Below are positions 62,385 to 64,000 of a DNA stretch of 64,000 bases, one piece after another. The translations under genes were made by a program, and so were the position numbers. This DNA comes from Tridacna crocea (Eukaryota; Mollusca; Bivalvia; Cardiida; Cardiidae), in the NCBI GenBank assembly GCA_943736015.1, contig OX031069.1, forward strand, positions 39,280,728 to 39,344,727. The letters are read 5' to 3'. The notes beneath the pieces are model-generated. The model did not search any database. It was not told where the DNA came from and worked only from the letters and a program-made list of their open reading frames with translations. Positions within the stretch are counted from its first letter, which is position 1. The number at the start of each line of letters is the position of its first letter.

Positions 62385-62620
62385 GCCAACATCACTAAAA
62401 ACAATGGCAAAGTATCCAATGGTTCTATAGTTTGATTCCACGGCTAATCTAATTTTCAGGATTGTATAAGTTCATTGTAACGGGGTTCATTCTTCTTCCA
62501 CCGTTGACCTATGTTTAAGTAATCTACGTTTCAAAACAAACAATGGCTTGGGAAAGGTTAAAAGCAAAGTGCCGGTAAAATAAACTCCAATATCGCAAAT
62601 ATAAGTGCGTGCGACTTAAT
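62385..62620 (+). mobile_element. tRNA-like head and SINE body, module 7
   Basis: B-box-like AGTTTGATTCCACGG near 62429. The body has CATTGTAACGGGGTTCATTC, CCACCGTTGACCTATGTTT and AACAATGGCTTGGGAAAGG, in the same order as the free SINEs but decayed. No clear tail. Confidence 0.6.
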
Positions 62621-62724
62621 TCGAATTATGTTTCAGTCGTCAGATCGGGCCCATAACTTTCATTTTTGTTTAAATGGCTCCCTTTAAGATCTGATCAATT
62701 ACAAAAGAAACTTCATCAACATAA

Positions 62725-62910
62725 TTCTCAGCACTGTTGCTCAGCTGATGACGTAAAAGGCCTGAAAATTAGGCTTCATAGGTTCGATTCTCCAGCTTTT
62801 GGATTTTTTATCCGAGGATTAATGACAGATATTGCGACGAAATTCGTGAATTTCTCGTCGCTCACATTTTCTTTCTTTCTGCATTTCACAACACATCTGA
62901 ACACTATTTT
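62725..62910 (+). mobile_element. tRNA-like head and SINE body, module 8
   Basis: A-box-like TTGCTCAGCTGATGACG near 62737, B-box-like GGTTCGATTCTCC at 62781-62793, which is closest to the canonical B box of all the modules. The body has GATATTGCGACGAAATTCGT and GAATTTCTCGTCGCTCACAT. Confidence 0.65.
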
Positions 62911-62977
62911 TCGAAATAAAACATTATTTCTTCTCGCATATGACCCTCTAGAAAAATAGTACCATTTCAAAATAAGA

Positions 62978-62998
62978 TTCTCTCTCGCTCTCTCTCGC
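62978..62998 (+). repeat. Short pyrimidine tract at a deletion junction
   Basis: TCTCTCTCGCTCTCTCTCGC followed by AAAAAACAACCATTCAGAAG. In U1-U3 about 180-230 bp with a tRNA-like head lies between these two parts; here they are directly joined. The same junction is present in U5-U9. Confidence 0.8.
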
Positions 62999-63044
62999 AA
63001 AAAACAACCATTCAGAAGTGAAGTATACATTTCAAAATCAAATG

Positions 63045-64000
63045 CTCTCTCTCTCTCTCTCTCTCGTTCTCTCTCTCTCTCATTCTCTGCCTTTTTCCCA
63101 ATATCAAAGTTATGCTCCAGACTGTAAACCCAAGGTTCTATGGTTCAATTGCCCGGCTAATCTAACATCCTTTTCCTAGACTGATTGCTCAGTTGATGAA
63201 GTATGATGCCTAAAGCTGGGAGTTTTCAGGTTCGGTTCCCCAGCTGTAACGATTGTTTTCTAGGTTTCTTGACATTCATTGAGACAAATTCATTAATTTC
63301 TCTTCGCTAACATTTTTCACGAAACCAGTTATGTAGGGAAGCAAACCATATTAGGTTGGAGTTATGTGCAAAGTACTGGTAAATGAAATATCAGCACTGC
63401 ATGGATAGGTGTACATGACGCCCTGATATAACTGATATGACTGAAATAATACACTTTCAACTCTATGTATCCGAACATCGTCAATCCATTTAAACTCAGG
63501 CAAGAGACAACTATATTTTCCTTTGTAATTTTATTTAGGGCTATAAATTATACGTGGACAAATAATCAGATATGTCTCTTGAAGTAGTGGGGCATACACG
63601 GCATAAAACCAGCATTCTTTCCTGCTTAAAACAATTATTCCAATAGTTTTCATTTCTAAGATCATGCTGAAATCATCTTTGTGACGTTTATTAAATCTTC
63701 AATTGATAAAACAATGCCAAAATCGGTATCTCAGTCGGCAATCTACGTGACTTGAGTACAGGTTATTGCTGGTTCCAATTCTTAGTCCGGCAATTTTTTT
63801 CCAAGTATTGATTATAAAGTCATTGCAAGAAGATTTTACTCTCTCTCCCTCTCCCCCCTCCGTCCCTCTCTCTCTCTCTCTCCCTCTCTCTCTTTTTCTC
63901 TGCTACTGTTTTAATGTTTATGACGTTGAGTATGTGAGAAAGAAGGTAAATGATATAATACTGTGTTGAGCACTCAATAGAGAAACTATAAAGGACTTGA
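63045..64000 (+). repeat. Macrosatellite unit U10, cut by the window edge
   Basis: Begins with a longer pyrimidine tract that has a CGTT interruption (63045-63080), then modules 1-3, a pyrimidine tract at about 63839-63900, and the first bases of the full SINE from 63968. It is nearly identical to U9 over this length. The array continues beyond the window. Confidence 0.88.

Larger units (their letters stand above)
56600..63044 (+). repeat. Macrosatellite unit U9 (reference unit for the module map)
   Basis: Length 6445 bp, and by eye almost identical to U7 and U8. No internal insertion or large deletion was noticed, so I use it to map modules; its blocks are listed separately below. The unit has eight tRNA-like heads on the + strand, one near-complete SINE, several SINE bodies, five pyrimidine tracts, one purine tract and one minisatellite block. 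No block encodes a recognisable protein. Confidence 0.9.

Noticed and set aside
2642-64000. Ribosomal DNA, histone or other gene array
   Set aside because: The unit length would fit, but no rRNA-like conserved stretch, histone frame or snRNA was recognised in any unit.
2642-64000. CRISPR array or other prokaryotic system
   Set aside because: Repeat units are kilobases long with SINEs and microsatellites; no short palindromic repeats with unique spacers and no bacterial gene organisation.

Overview
The window is non-coding eukaryotic DNA. It is AT-rich, full of microsatellites and tRNA-derived SINE sequence, and carries a TA-flanked inverted-repeat transposon. No open frame has convincing coding potential and I call no protein gene. 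The SINEs have a tRNA-like head, a body and an ending of the form ...GGTGTTAAAC followed by (AATC)n, a type I associate with molluscs. A bivalve or other lophotrochozoan is the best guess; this is inference, not proof.

From about 2642 to the right edge the window is one head-to-tail tandem array of a very long repeat unit (a macrosatellite). I phase units at a (TC)n tract just before a shared motif (TATGCTCCAGACTG, with occasional mismatches). This gives nine complete units, U1 to U9, starting at 2642, 10504, 18246, 25185, 31296, 37538, 43666, 50129 and 56600, and a truncated U10 from 63045. Lengths run from 6.1 to 7.9 kb; the most homogeneous copies (U7-U9) are about 6.45 kb. U1 is longer because of a 1.5 kb transposon and U2 because of a misplaced copy of another part of the unit.

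Each unit has the same order on the + strand: (TC)n and two tRNA-like modules with a SINE body; a third tRNA-like module; a pyrimidine tract; a complete SINE; about 0.5 kb of spacer; about 0.6 kb of almost pure purine sequence opening with (GGAT)n; about 1.2-1.9 kb of decayed minisatellite with a ~20-21 bp motif; then more (TC)n/tRNA-like/SINE modules and AT-rich spacers up to the next unit. The reference unit U9 has eight tRNA-like modules, all in one orientation.

Bases 1-2641 flank the array. Bases 1-1030 are a strongly decayed relative of the minisatellite block, followed by two better-preserved SINEs (1601-1880 and 1956-2308), so this flank may be an eroded older unit.

The copies record the array's history. 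U6-U10 are nearly identical by eye and the left units differ more. Shared deletions, a chimeric U5, an ectopic block in U2 and conflicting variant patterns among U6-U9 point to repeated unequal exchange and conversion. All identity statements come from reading, not from computed alignments.
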